The notes under the pieces are model-generated. The model was given only the letters and a program-made list of their open reading frames with translations, was not told the origin of the DNA and did no database searches. A stretch of 64,000 nucleotides of DNA from Burkholderia sp. Ac-20365 (GTDB taxonomy: Bacteria; Pseudomonadota; Gammaproteobacteria; Burkholderiales; Burkholderiaceae): positions 1 to 64,000 of the forward strand of contig NZ_JAAGPI010000010.1 of assembly GCF_017104715.1 (NCBI RefSeq). Direction: 5' to 3'. Positions 36,424 to 45,255 of this stretch are shown in pieces (position 1 is the first letter of the stretch; each line of letters begins with the position of its first letter). A program made the translations under genes and the position numbers.

Positions 36424-36555
36424 ATGGTACGCATCCGACGCTTCACACGCCTCACACAGGGCTTCCTGAAAACGACAGGGGCCGCGCTTGCCCTTTGCTA
36501 CTTCGGCACGTCCACGCAACCGGAAGCGCTCGCCCTGTTGATCCGCGATCGATGA
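36424..36555 (+). CDS. Possible 43-residue protein
   Basis: MVRIRRFTRLTQ followed by a hydrophobic stretch (TTGAALALCYFGTS) and a short tail. GAGGA lies 6-7 nt before the ATG. It could be a small membrane protein. No homology recognised and the coding case is weak beyond the ribosome site. Confidence 0.35.
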   Translation: MVRIRRFTRLTQGFLKTTGAALALCYFGTSTQPEALALLIRDR

Positions 36556-36662
36556 GCCGCGCCCTTGCGCTCAGATGCGATAACGATAGCGCTCGATATT
36601 ATTTGCGCGGCCACGGGCGCCTCTCTACGATCTCGGCATCTTCAACCGATGACTTCTGAATC

Positions 36663-37490
36663 ATGAAAACAACCAGGACACTCAAGGCCGCACTGTTCTC
36701 CGTTCTGCTGACCTGCGGCATCGTGAGCGCGCAAACTGCGCTGGCCGCCGACCAGACGGTGCGCGTCGGCATCATGTCCGGCGAAGACGAGGACGTGTGG
36801 CGCGCGGTCGCCGCCAACGCCGCGAAGCACGGCATCAAGGTCAAGATCACGACCTTCTCCGACTACACGCAGCCCAACGAAGCGCTCGCGCAGCACGATC
36901 TCGACGCCAATTCGTTCCAGCACAAGCCGTATCTCGACGCGCAGATCGCCGCGCGCCACTATGACATCGTGCCTGTCGGCTTCACCTATGTGCAGCCGAT
37001 CGGCCTCTACTCGCGCAAGGTGAAGTCGGTCGCCGCGCTGCCGCAGAACGCGACCATCGGCGTGCCGAACGATCCGAGCAACGAAGGCCGCGCGCTGCTG
37101 CTGTTGCAGGCCAACGGGCTCATCAAGCTGCGCGCCGATGTCGGCCTGCTGCCGACGGCACGTGACATCGCGGAGAACCCGAAGCACATCCAGATCAAGG
37201 AACTCGATGCGGGCATCGTAGGCCGCGCGATCAGCGATGTGGACGCAGCTGTCGTCAATACCGACTGGGCGATCAAGGCAGGCATCCAGATTCCGCAAGA
37301 ACGTATCGCGCAGGAGAAAGTGCCGGGCAATCCGTATCGCAACTTCATCGCGGTCAATGCGAAGGATGCGAAGGCGCCGTGGGTGAAGACGCTCGTCGAC
37401 AGCTATCAGCAGGCCAATGTCGCATCGTCGATCCTGACCGTCTATCACGGCGCGACGCTGCCCGCATGGGACGGCGCTCCGCAGCACTAA
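36663..37490 (+). CDS. NLPA/MetQ-family substrate-binding protein
   Basis: 275 residues. Signal peptide followed by TVRVGIMSGEDEDVW, ITTFSDYTQPNEALAQHDLDAN, FQHKPYLD and VPNDPSNEGRALLLLQ, the methionine-binding MetQ pattern. A Cys in the signal (LLTCG) is a poor lipobox, so it may be a soluble periplasmic protein. No metN or metI is nearby; it sits 17 nt before a sulfonate-type binding protein. It must borrow a permease encoded elsewhere. Confidence 0.88.
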   Translation: MKTTRTLKAALFSVLLTCGIVSAQTALAADQTVRVGIMSGEDEDVWRAVAANAAKHGIKVKITTFSDYTQPNEALAQHDLDANSFQHKPYLDAQIAARHYDIVPVGFTYVQPIGLYSRKVKSVAALPQNATIGVPNDPSNEGRALLLLQANGLIKLRADVGLLPTARDIAENPKHIQIKELDAGIVGRAISDVDAAVVNTDWAIKAGIQIPQERIAQEKVPGNPYRNFIAVNAKDAKAPWVKTLVDSYQQANVASSILTVYHGATLPAWDGAPQH

Positions 37491-37507
37491 CCTCGCGCAC
37501 ATCCGAC

Positions 37508-38476
37508 ATGTCCACGATCAACCGACGTTCGTTCCTTCAACGCTCGCTAAGCGCCGCCGCTGCGGCGGCACTCTCGACAGCCGCGATACCCGCAGCGTTC
37601 GCGCAAGGCGCACCGCGCACGCTGCGCATCGGCAACCAGAAGGGTTATCTGAATCTGCTCAAGGGCCGCGGCACGCTCGAAAAGCGGCTCGCGCCGCTCA
37701 ACGTCTCCGTGACGTGGACGGAGTTCTCCGCAGGCCCCGTGCAACTGGAAGCGTTGAACGTCGGTTCGATCGATCTCGGCGATGTCGGCGAAGCGCCGCC
37801 GATCTTTGCGCAGGCGGCGGGCGCGCCGCTCGCGTATGTCGCGGCGACGGTGGCGCGGCCGCAATCCGAAGCCGTGCTGGTGCCGCCGAATTCGTCCATC
37901 CGCACGGTTGCGGACCTGAAGGGCAAACGCATTGCGCTCAACAAAGGCAGCAACGTTCACTACTTTCTGGTGAAACTGCTGCGCAAGCATGGCTTGCAGT
38001 ACAGCGACGTGAACCTCGCGTTCCTCGCGCCCGCCGATGCGCGAGCGGCGTTCGAGCGCGCATCTATCGACGCGTGGGTTATCTGGGATCCGTTCTTCGC
38101 GGCCGCGGAGAAAACGCTTGGCGCGCGCGTGATTGCCGATGCGAGTGGCGTAGTGGGCAACCGCGCGTACTATTTTTCGTCGCAGACGTATGCCGCGAAG
38201 AATGCCGACGTGATCCGCATCGTGATCGACGAACTCGAAAAAGTCGATCAGTGGGGGCAGCAGAACAAGGATCAACTGGCGAGCGAACTCGCGCAGTTGT
38301 GGGGCCTGCCGAAGCCCGTCGTCGATACCGTCGTGGCGCGCCAGCAGTACGGCACCGTGCCGATCACGCGCGCGATTATTGCTGAGCAGCAGCAGATTGC
38401 GGATACCTTCCTCGATCTCGGCCTGCTTCCGAAACATGTCGACGTGCTGAAAGCCGCGCCCCCGAACCTCGCCTGA
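37508..38476 (+). CDS. SsuA-type aliphatic sulfonate-binding protein
   Basis: 322 residues. A Tat-like signal (NRRSFLQ then an Ala-rich core ending AFA-QG) is followed by the sulfonate/nitrate-type binding fold: RIGNQKGYLNLLKGRG, EFSAGPVQLEALNVGSIDLG and KGSNVHYFLVKLL. It captures a sulfonate or sulfate ester in the periplasm. No ssuB, ssuC or monooxygenase is adjacent. Probably co-transcribed with the MetQ-like gene, suggesting sulfur scavenging. Confidence 0.88.
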   Translation: MSTINRRSFLQRSLSAAAAAALSTAAIPAAFAQGAPRTLRIGNQKGYLNLLKGRGTLEKRLAPLNVSVTWTEFSAGPVQLEALNVGSIDLGDVGEAPPIFAQAAGAPLAYVAATVARPQSEAVLVPPNSSIRTVADLKGKRIALNKGSNVHYFLVKLLRKHGLQYSDVNLAFLAPADARAAFERASIDAWVIWDPFFAAAEKTLGARVIADASGVVGNRAYYFSSQTYAAKNADVIRIVIDELEKVDQWGQQNKDQLASELAQLWGLPKPVVDTVVARQQYGTVPITRAIIAEQQQIADTFLDLGLLPKHVDVLKAAPPNLA

Positions 38477-38584
38477 TCTCGCCTGATTCCTCACGCCGCG
38501 CCGCGCAAGCGGACCCGTTTCCCGCATTGCCGTTACAATCCAGCACTTCGATCGTAACAGGCAAACTGCGAGGCACACTGCGCA

Positions 38585-38983
38585 ATGAAATCCCTTCTTG
38601 CATCGACACTCGCGGCGGCATTCGCTGTCGCGAGCGCGGCTGCGATGGCCGCCGACTCCGGCTCGAACGGCAGCCTGAGCTGCGCGATCGGCTATGTGAC
38701 GGGCGTTGGCGGCGCAGCCGACAGCATGCGCGAATACCTCGCAACACCCGACCGCGACCGTTACCGCTACATTGCCGATCACCCCATCCAATGCCAGGTG
38801 AACGACGAAGGCCGCGCGACGGGCTGCGTCGGCGTCGAGAACCTTCGCAAAGAAAAGGTCAGCGTGTATGACGACATCGACAGCACGACGATGTCGGTGG
38901 TCGCGCGCATCGAACTCGAACACGGCCAGACGTATCCGATCATCATCGTCGTGCAGAAGAAGGACGTGCGTTGCGACGACTGA
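38585..38983 (+). CDS. Exported protein, unknown
   Basis: 132 residues. The signal peptide ends AMA-AD, and the mature domain has four Cys (LSCAIGY, IQCQVND, TGCVGVEN and DVRCDD), likely two disulphides, and is beta-rich at the end (YPIIIVVQKK). No family recognised. About 108 nt after the SsuA-type gene. Confidence 0.7.
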   Translation: MKSLLASTLAAAFAVASAAAMAADSGSNGSLSCAIGYVTGVGGAADSMREYLATPDRDRYRYIADHPIQCQVNDEGRATGCVGVENLRKEKVSVYDDIDSTTMSVVARIELEHGQTYPIIIVVQKKDVRCDD

Positions 38984-39032
38984 GGTCGCCGCCTGCACGC
39001 ATTCCCGCCTTCCCGCCCTCTGACAACCGCTG

Positions 39033-40304
39033 CTACTGCGTTGCGCCCGTCAACGCTTGTGTGAACTCGACCGCCATCCGGTCGAGCAGTCCCGACACCG
39101 GCGCGTAGCTCGTATGGACCAGATGCAACTGGCCATCGAACGTCCCTGCGCCGATCACCTGCTCGCCGATCACACCGACCGACACCGACGGCCCCCACAC
39201 CGCGTCGAGTGCGATCGGGCCGAAGCGCTTCGGCAGATTGACGACGCCCAGATTCGTCACCACCGCATCGTTCGCGAAGGCCTGCGCGAACACGGCTTTC
39301 GCGTCGGCCGCTCCGTCCACCGTATCGAGCAGCGCGTGCGCCGTCAGCACGCGCTCCGCCAGCACAGCCGGCGATTCGATATCCGCGAATGCCTGGCCGG
39401 CGTGACGCGCGCGGCTCCACAGGCTCGCATCGCGCGGACTGTCGTCGGGGTGAACGACGCCGCTCGCGCACATCGCCAGATGATCGCTGCCGTCGAGCAA
39501 CCGGCGCCGCAAATCGACGGGCGATAGCACGCGCGGCTCCTGCTGCGCGTTCGTGTTCAGAAAGCACATGGCTCGTGTGAACGCCGCGATCAGCGCCGAT
39601 TGAACCGAGGTCTGTTCGGCTCTGGCACGCTCGCGCAGCGCGCGCGTCATCGCCGGCGACAGACGCAACGCCTCGACATGCGGCGCGGAACCGTCCGGAC
39701 GGCGCATCTCGAGCGGCGCGCGCATCGGTGCATCGGACGGCACGGGCGGCGACGAAGGGACTGATGGCGCGCCATGCTTCAGTTCGATCAGACGCTCGAG
39801 CGCGCGCGTCTCAGCGCGGCGCTCCAGCGCTTCGCCGGCCACCGCGCGCAGCAGATCGCCGAGCAGCGCCGTCAGCGACACGCCATCGCCAACCGAATGA
39901 TGCGCGACGAGCACGACGATTGCACGTTCGTCGCCATGCAGCAACGTAGCACGCAGCAGCGGTGGCTGCAGTTCGTCGAACGGTTGCGCGAGTTGCGCGG
40001 CGACTTCCCGGGTCCAGCTCGACGAACCGTACCGCACCACTTTCAATGGAACCGAACCATGTGGGACGGGCGCAAACGCGAGCGCGCCACTGCCGTCACG
40101 CTCGACGCGCGACCACACGAGCGGCGAGTGATGTGCGACCAGATCGAGCGCATTCTGCCACTGCTCGACATGCGTGACGCCGGACACCTCGGCAGCCATG
40201 GCGAAATGATTCGGATGGCTCTGATTCAGCAGATAAAAGAACTTTTCCATTGCGCCCAGCGAGCGCGCAGCACGGATCATGACGGGTTCGGCAAGCAGAT
40301 TCAT
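39033..40304 (-). CDS. Stand-alone condensation-domain acyltransferase (PapA/WES-like)
   Basis: 423 residues. The CoA-dependent acyltransferase/NRPS condensation fold is marked by HHSVGDG at 135-141 (HHxxxDG) and an early MEKFFYLLNQSHPNHFAMAA. A late stretch (VVTNLGVVNLPKRFG) corresponds to the second-domain latch. Such single-domain enzymes esterify alcohols or condense small peptides. No NRPS, PKS or acyl-carrier gene is nearby. Substrate unknown. Confidence 0.8.
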   Translation of the reverse strand: MNLLAEPVMIRAARSLGAMEKFFYLLNQSHPNHFAMAAEVSGVTHVEQWQNALDLVAHHSPLVWSRVERDGSGALAFAPVPHGSVPLKVVRYGSSSWTREVAAQLAQPFDELQPPLLRATLLHGDERAIVVLVAHHSVGDGVSLTALLGDLLRAVAGEALERRAETRALERLIELKHGAPSVPSSPPVPSDAPMRAPLEMRRPDGSAPHVEALRLSPAMTRALRERARAEQTSVQSALIAAFTRAMCFLNTNAQQEPRVLSPVDLRRRLLDGSDHLAMCASGVVHPDDSPRDASLWSRARHAGQAFADIESPAVLAERVLTAHALLDTVDGAADAKAVFAQAFANDAVVTNLGVVNLPKRFGPIALDAVWGPSVSVGVIGEQVIGAGTFDGQLHLVHTSYAPVSGLLDRMAVEFTQALTGATQ

Positions 40305-40643
40305 AACGTCCTTCCATGTTTGATTGGCGGTTGCATACAGAAGAACACCCGACCCATTCCGCTTATTCCGTCATTGCGCAACGACACATCCGGCAGCTCG
40401 GCTCATCTACACCTCGAACGCACCCTATTTCGCCTGCATGACGAAGCCGTGTCGCGAAGAGCGAAGTCACGTTCTGGATGAATGACTCGAACGACCGACC
40501 TGCATTTCGCAGGAATAGGCAGGCCAGGTGAGTTGTTCTGAAGAGAGTTCCGATCGCAAAGGAACCAAGGAAATCGCCGAGAAGATTTCATTTTTATTTG
40601 TTAGCGATCCTGTTGACCCGTATTCCAACGAATGAGGAAGCTG
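40305..40643. other. Divergent promoter region, no gene seen
   Basis: About 340 bp between the condensation-domain gene and the lipoprotein gene, more A/T-rich than its surroundings (for example TTTCATTTTTATTTGTTAGC near 40590). No strong dyad or convincing promoter pair was found. The short frames in it lack ribosome sites. Confidence 0.5.
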
Positions 40644-41747
40644 ATGATGAAAGCCTGTAAGCCTTTGTTTGCCATTACGTTCGCCGGCGTTCTGGCAGCC
40701 GGCCTCGCCGCCTGCGGCGGCAGCAACGATTCACCGCCCGCCCCGCCGCCCGCCAGCCCGTTCGTATCGACGGCGCTGGTATCGGACGGCAGCACGCCCG
40801 CCGCGCACACCGACCCCAACCTGCAGAATGGCTGGGGTGTCGCGTTCAATCCCAAGGGCACCTTCTGGGTGTCGGACAACACCACACACAAGTCGACGCT
40901 TTACGACGGCAACGGCGTCGTGCAATCGCTCGTTGTGACGATTCCCGATGGCGCCAACGGTCCCGCTGGCCCGACGGGCATCATCTTCAATGCAACGACG
41001 GATTTCGTTATCAGCAGCGGCGGCGCGAGCAGCAGCGCGGTGTTCGTGTGGGCCACCGATGCGGGCACGATTGCCGCGTGGTCACCCAAAGTTCTGCCGA
41101 CGCAGGCCGTCACGGCGTTCGACGACAGTACGGGCCGCGCCAACTACAAGGGGCTGACGGCAGCCAATGTGAACGGCCAGAACCTGCTGTATGCCGCCGA
41201 TTTCCACAACGGCAAGATCGACGTATTCAATGCCTCGTTCCAGAAGGTGCAGCTCGACGGGCAGTTCAAAGACCCGACGTTGCCGGCCGGGTTTGCGCCG
41301 TTCGGCATTCAGGTGATCGGCAACAACATCTTCGTGACGTACGCGAAGCAGAACGCGACGGCGAGCGCACAGGTGGTCGGAGCGGGGTTCGGCGTGCTCG
41401 ATGAGTTCGATCTCAGCGGTCACTTCGTCAAGCAGTTCGTTGGAGCGGGTGGTGTGCTGAATGCGCCGTGGGGTATTGCGCAGGCGCCTGCGAACTTTGG
41501 CCCGTTGAGCAATGATTTGCTGGTTGGGAATTTTGGTGATGGCACGGTCGAGGCTTTCGATGCTGCCAGCGGCAAGGATCTCGGCAAGCTCATGTTGCAT
41601 AGTGGGCAGGTGTTTGCCCAGCCAGGGCTGTGGGGGATCAGCTTCGGTAATGATGTCGATAATCAGCCGAAGAATACGCTGTTTTATGCGGCGGGGCCGA
41701 GTAAGAGTACTGGGGTGTTTGGGCGGATTGACGCAGCGGCTAATTGA
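40644..41747 (+). CDS. TIGR03118-type lipoprotein, probable beta-propeller
   Basis: 367 residues. The lipobox is LAAGLAAC followed by GGSNDS, giving an outer- or inner-membrane lipoprotein. The rest is NHL/propeller-like: NGWGVAFNPKGTFWVSDN, LLYAADFHNGKIDVFNA, APWGIAQAPANFG and DLLVGNFGDGTVEAFD. It matches a family known only as TIGR03118. GAGGA precedes two adjacent ATG codons; the first is used. Its 3' end runs into repeat element B. Confidence 0.82.
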   Translation: MMKACKPLFAITFAGVLAAGLAACGGSNDSPPAPPPASPFVSTALVSDGSTPAAHTDPNLQNGWGVAFNPKGTFWVSDNTTHKSTLYDGNGVVQSLVVTIPDGANGPAGPTGIIFNATTDFVISSGGASSSAVFVWATDAGTIAAWSPKVLPTQAVTAFDDSTGRANYKGLTAANVNGQNLLYAADFHNGKIDVFNASFQKVQLDGQFKDPTLPAGFAPFGIQVIGNNIFVTYAKQNATASAQVVGAGFGVLDEFDLSGHFVKQFVGAGGVLNAPWGIAQAPANFGPLSNDLLVGNFGDGTVEAFDAASGKDLGKLMLHSGQVFAQPGLWGISFGNDVDNQPKNTLFYAAGPSKSTGVFGRIDAAAN

Positions 41748-41754
41748 TATGTCC

Positions 41755-42637
41755 CGGCATGTGTTTGCCCCTTGGCGGGGCGGCACTTGCTTTGGCTTGT
41801 CTTGCGATGCTGGTTTGGTTTGCTTGGCTTTTTGCCGGCATCCGCGTTTTGTATTGCCTGCTTCACGCGTCGCCCCTGTGCGGGGCGGCACTTGCTTTGG
41901 CTTGTCTTGCGATGCTGGTTTGGTTTTGCTTGGCTTTTTGCCGGCATCCGCGTTTTGTATTGCCTGCTTCACGCGTCGCCCCTGTGCGGGGCGGCACCTA
42001 CTTTTCTTTGCCGCGGCAAAGAAAAGTAGGCAAAAGAAAGCCGCTGAACACCGCCATTGCTTGTAGTTGCCCACGGGCCCCCAACGCCCCCGTCCTGTTC
42101 GCGGCGTCGCTCTTCTCAACGCCCGCTGCCAACGCTTCGAATTGGCTCATCACCCGCTCCATACTCCCGCGTCACAGCATGCCCGATCGCATCGCCCACG
42201 TTCTATGGCGGCAAACTGTGTGTAGGCCGTCTCGCCGTATGCGCTTCACTCCGGACTGAAAAACACGATCGGTGTCGTAGGAACGCTGACGTGTGAAGCA
42301 CTTCGACCTACACACAGTTTGCCACCTGGACGGCCGTAACCATTCGCTGCCGCGGGCTACGCTACGGGTGATTGAAGTGGGTGAGGCGCCTGTTCAAGGC
42401 GCTGGCAACGGGCAGTGAATGGCAGAACGCCGTTTGAAGTGGATGAACTGTTGGGGGCCCTCAGGCGGAGGTCAAGAACGGGCGGTGTTAGCCCGCTTTC
42501 TTTGCTTACTTTCTTTGCGGCGGCAAAGAAAGTAAGTGCCGCCCCGCACAGGGGCAACGCATGAACCAGGCAAAACAAACCGCGGATGCCAGCGAAAACA
42601 AAAAACCAAACCACACCCAGCGTCGCAGACAACCCGC
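41755..42637. repeat. Large intergenic repeat element, copy B, with tandem left arm
   Basis: About 880 bp between convergent genes. It holds the 34-nt palindrome (41997-42030), the 17-bp perfect dyad GGCAAACTGTGTGTAGG at 42210-42226 and its complement at 42307-42323 (80-bp spacer), and the 32-nt palindrome (42505-42536). The left flank is duplicated: CGGGGCGGCACTTGC starts at 41776 and 41881, and a third CGGGGCGGCAC starts at 41987, a 105-106-bp tandem repeat. The interior is in the opposite orientation to copies A and C. Frames inside are repeat-derived and not taken as genes. Confidence 0.85.
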
Positions 42638-42666
42638 AAAAAAAAAGCCGCCCAGATCGAGCGGCC
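42638..42666 (-). terminator. Intrinsic terminator of ilvD
   Basis: Minus strand: GGCCGC, a loop, GCGGC and then nine T residues, about 20 nt after the ilvD stop. A GC-rich stem followed directly by a T-tract is a standard Rho-independent terminator. Confidence 0.75.
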
Positions 42667-42686
42667 ACCTACATCAAAAAAAGAAC

Positions 42687-44546
42687 TTAATCGTCGAGCA
42701 ACGACAAATCCCTAACGGCACCCTTGTCCGCCGACATAACAAGCTTTGCATAAGCCTTCAGCGCAGCTGACACCTTCCGCGGACGCGGTTTGGCAGGCTT
42801 CCAGCCCTTGGCATTCTGCTCCTCACGACGCCGCGCGAGTTCCTCATCGGACAGCAGCACATTGATCGTGCGATTCGGAATGTCGATACGAATCTTGTCG
42901 CCATCGCGCACGAGACCAATCGCGCCGCCCGCCGCGGCCTCAGGCGAACAATGCCCGATCGACAGTCCCGACGTACCGCCCGAGAAACGGCCATCCGTCA
43001 GCAGCGCGCACGCCTTGCCAAGACCCTTCGACTTGATATAGCTCGTCGGGTACAGCATTTCCTGCATGCCGGGACCACCCTTGGGCCCTTCATAGCGCAC
43101 GATCACGATATCGCCCGCCTTGACCTTATCGTTCAGGATGTTCTCGACAGCTTCGTCCTGCGACTCCGTCACGTGTGCCGAGCCTTCGAACACCAGAATG
43201 CTTTCGTCGACGCCCGCCGTCTTCACCACGCAACCGTCCAGCGCGATATTGCCCGTCAGCACCGCAAGACCGCCTTCCTTCGAGAACGCATGCTCGTACG
43301 AACGGATGCAGCCCTCCGCGCGATCCGAATCCAGGCTCGGCCAGCGCGTGTTCTGGCTGAACGCAACCTGCGTCGGAATGCCGGCCGGACCTGCCATGTA
43401 GAACGTCTTCACGGCTTCGTCGTCGGTGAGCGCGATGTCCCATTGCTTGAGCGCATCCTTCAGCGACGGTGCATGCACCGTCGGCACATCCGTGTGCAGG
43501 TTGCCCGCGCGATCCAGCTCGCCGAGGATCGCCATGATGCCGCCCGCGCGATGCACGTCTTCGATGTGGTACTTGTTCGTGTTCGGCGCGACCTTGCACA
43601 GCTGCGGCACGATGCGCGACAGACGGTCGATGTCCGTCATCGTGAAGTCGATTTCCGCCTCACGCGCGATAGCCAGCAAGTGCAGGATGGTGTTGGTCGA
43701 GCCGCCCATCGCGATGTCGAGCGTCATCGCGTTTTCGAATGCCTTGAAGCCGACGGAACGCGGCAGCACGCGCGCGTCTTCCTGCTCGTAGTACTGGCGC
43801 GCCAGTTCGACGATACGGCTGCCCGCGCGCTTGAACAGTTGCTCGCGGTCCGCGTGCGTCGCGACCACCGTGCCGTTGCCCGGCAGCGAGAGGCCCAGCG
43901 CTTCCGTCAGGCAGTTCATCGAGTTGGCCGTGAACATGCCCGAGCACGAACCGCAGGTCGGGCATGCCGAGCGTTCCACTTCGGCGACGTCGGCGTCCGA
44001 GTACGATTGATCAGCGGCGATCACCATCGCGTCGACGAGGTCGAGCTTCTTGAACTCGATCGTGCCCGTCTTCGGATTCGCGAGGCGCGTCTTGCCCGCT
44101 TCCATCGGGCCGCCCGACACGAAGATCACGGGGATGTTCAGGCGCATCGCGGCCATCAGCATGCCCGGGGTGATCTTGTCGCAGTTCGAGATGCACACCA
44201 TCGCATCGGCGCAGTGCGCGTTGACCATGTATTCGACGGAATCCGCGATGATGTCGCGGCTCGGCAGCGAATAGAGCATGCCGTCGTGGCCCATCGCAAT
44301 GCCGTCGTCGACGGCGATGGTGTTGAATTCTTTCGCGACGCCGCCCGCCGCTTCGATTTCACGCGCGACGAGTTGGCCGAGGTCTTTCAGGTGCACGTGT
44401 CCGGGAACGAACTGTGTGAACGAATTGACCACCGCAATGATCGGCTTCGAGAAATCTTCGTCTTTCATGCCGGTGGCGCGCCACAGCGAGCGCGCACCTG
44501 CCATGTTGCGGCCGGCGGTGGAGGTTTTGGAACGGTATGCGGGCAT
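42687..44546 (-). CDS. ilvD: Dihydroxy-acid dehydratase
   Basis: 619 residues from MPAYRSKTSTAGRNM. It dehydrates 2,3-dihydroxyisovalerate and its homologue in valine/isoleucine synthesis, using an Fe-S cluster. Cys ligands are visible in ISNCDKITPGM and PTCGSCSGMFTANSMN; the C-terminal SGGTSGLSIGHCSPEAA is also typical. Long upstream in-frame sequence is excluded because the family starts at this Met. An intrinsic terminator follows. Confidence 0.97.
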   Translation of the reverse strand: MPAYRSKTSTAGRNMAGARSLWRATGMKDEDFSKPIIAVVNSFTQFVPGHVHLKDLGQLVAREIEAAGGVAKEFNTIAVDDGIAMGHDGMLYSLPSRDIIADSVEYMVNAHCADAMVCISNCDKITPGMLMAAMRLNIPVIFVSGGPMEAGKTRLANPKTGTIEFKKLDLVDAMVIAADQSYSDADVAEVERSACPTCGSCSGMFTANSMNCLTEALGLSLPGNGTVVATHADREQLFKRAGSRIVELARQYYEQEDARVLPRSVGFKAFENAMTLDIAMGGSTNTILHLLAIAREAEIDFTMTDIDRLSRIVPQLCKVAPNTNKYHIEDVHRAGGIMAILGELDRAGNLHTDVPTVHAPSLKDALKQWDIALTDDEAVKTFYMAGPAGIPTQVAFSQNTRWPSLDSDRAEGCIRSYEHAFSKEGGLAVLTGNIALDGCVVKTAGVDESILVFEGSAHVTESQDEAVENILNDKVKAGDIVIVRYEGPKGGPGMQEMLYPTSYIKSKGLGKACALLTDGRFSGGTSGLSIGHCSPEAAAGGAIGLVRDGDKIRIDIPNRTINVLLSDEELARRREEQNAKGWKPAKPRPRKVSAALKAYAKLVMSADKGAVRDLSLLDD

Positions 44547-44713
44547 CGTGGTTGTGGGTGAAAAATCGCAGAGAGAAAGCGGGCCGCGGGAATATTGGCC
44601 CTTCTTGCGCCCGTGCGAACAACCTCGTGAGTCGCGCCCTGGGCAAACGGCGATTATCCCACAGCGCCTTTGCGCGCGTGGGAATCCCAATACCTGGAAG
44701 GCCGCACCCGCTG

Positions 44714-45232
44714 TTACGGCGCGTAGCGCGTGAAAACGTAGTCCCGGTCCTTCACCCGCGCTGCGTGGCACGCAAAACAGGTCTGGTGCTGCGCGAGATC
44801 CGCCGGCTGGCCGTTGATAAAGCGCCCGAAGCCCCAGCCGCCCGTCGATGCATAGCGCTTCGAGTCCTTCACCATCACCTGCACCGTGGTCGCCTGGCCC
44901 GGCACCGTCGCCGGTTCGAAATCGGGCGACTGCTTGCGCTTGTACGCGAGCTTGACCAGGATCGTGCCGTCCGGATACGGCTGCGTCGAGCTTTCGATTG
45001 CCTTGATCGCAGCGGGATTGCCCAGCACGACACGCAGCTCGTCAAGCGGCGCGGCCTCTTCCGCCGGGGCGATCATCTGCCACTTGCGGTAGCCGTCGGG
45101 AATCGTCACGCCGTAGATCGGCGAGGCAGGTTTGGCCGATGTGGCGGATTCCGCAATCGCCTGATCCGCCGATACGGCGCCGAGCAGCAGCGCCGTGCTG
45201 AGGACGACATACGCGGTTCTGATGGGTCGCAT
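44714..45232 (-). CDS. Cytochrome P460-family haem protein
   Basis: 172 residues from MRPIRTAYVVL. The signal peptide ends QAIA-ES, the mature domain opens with YGVTIPDGYRKWQMIAP, and a single haem site CFACH lies at about 151-155. P460-type proteins oxidise hydroxylamine or sense NO; many homologues are plain periplasmic c-type haem proteins. GAGGAG lies 7 nt before the ATG. It follows the alpha/beta hydrolase by 23 nt, so the two form an operon. Confidence 0.85.
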   Translation of the reverse strand: MRPIRTAYVVLSTALLLGAVSADQAIAESATSAKPASPIYGVTIPDGYRKWQMIAPAEEAAPLDELRVVLGNPAAIKAIESSTQPYPDGTILVKLAYKRKQSPDFEPATVPGQATTVQVMVKDSKRYASTGGWGFGRFINGQPADLAQHQTCFACHAARVKDRDYVFTRYAP

Positions 45233-45255
45233 CGGATGGCTCCTCAGTCGTCGGA

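Noticed and set aside
41744..42259. Frames in repeat copies encoding Cys/Phe-rich peptides (for example PLCGAALTFFAAAKK)
   Set aside because: The same peptides recur in several frames and orientations of the elements and arise from the palindromes, not from coding selection.
42951..44561. 536-codon plus-strand frame
   Set aside because: Antisense to ilvD, low-complexity Arg/His protein.
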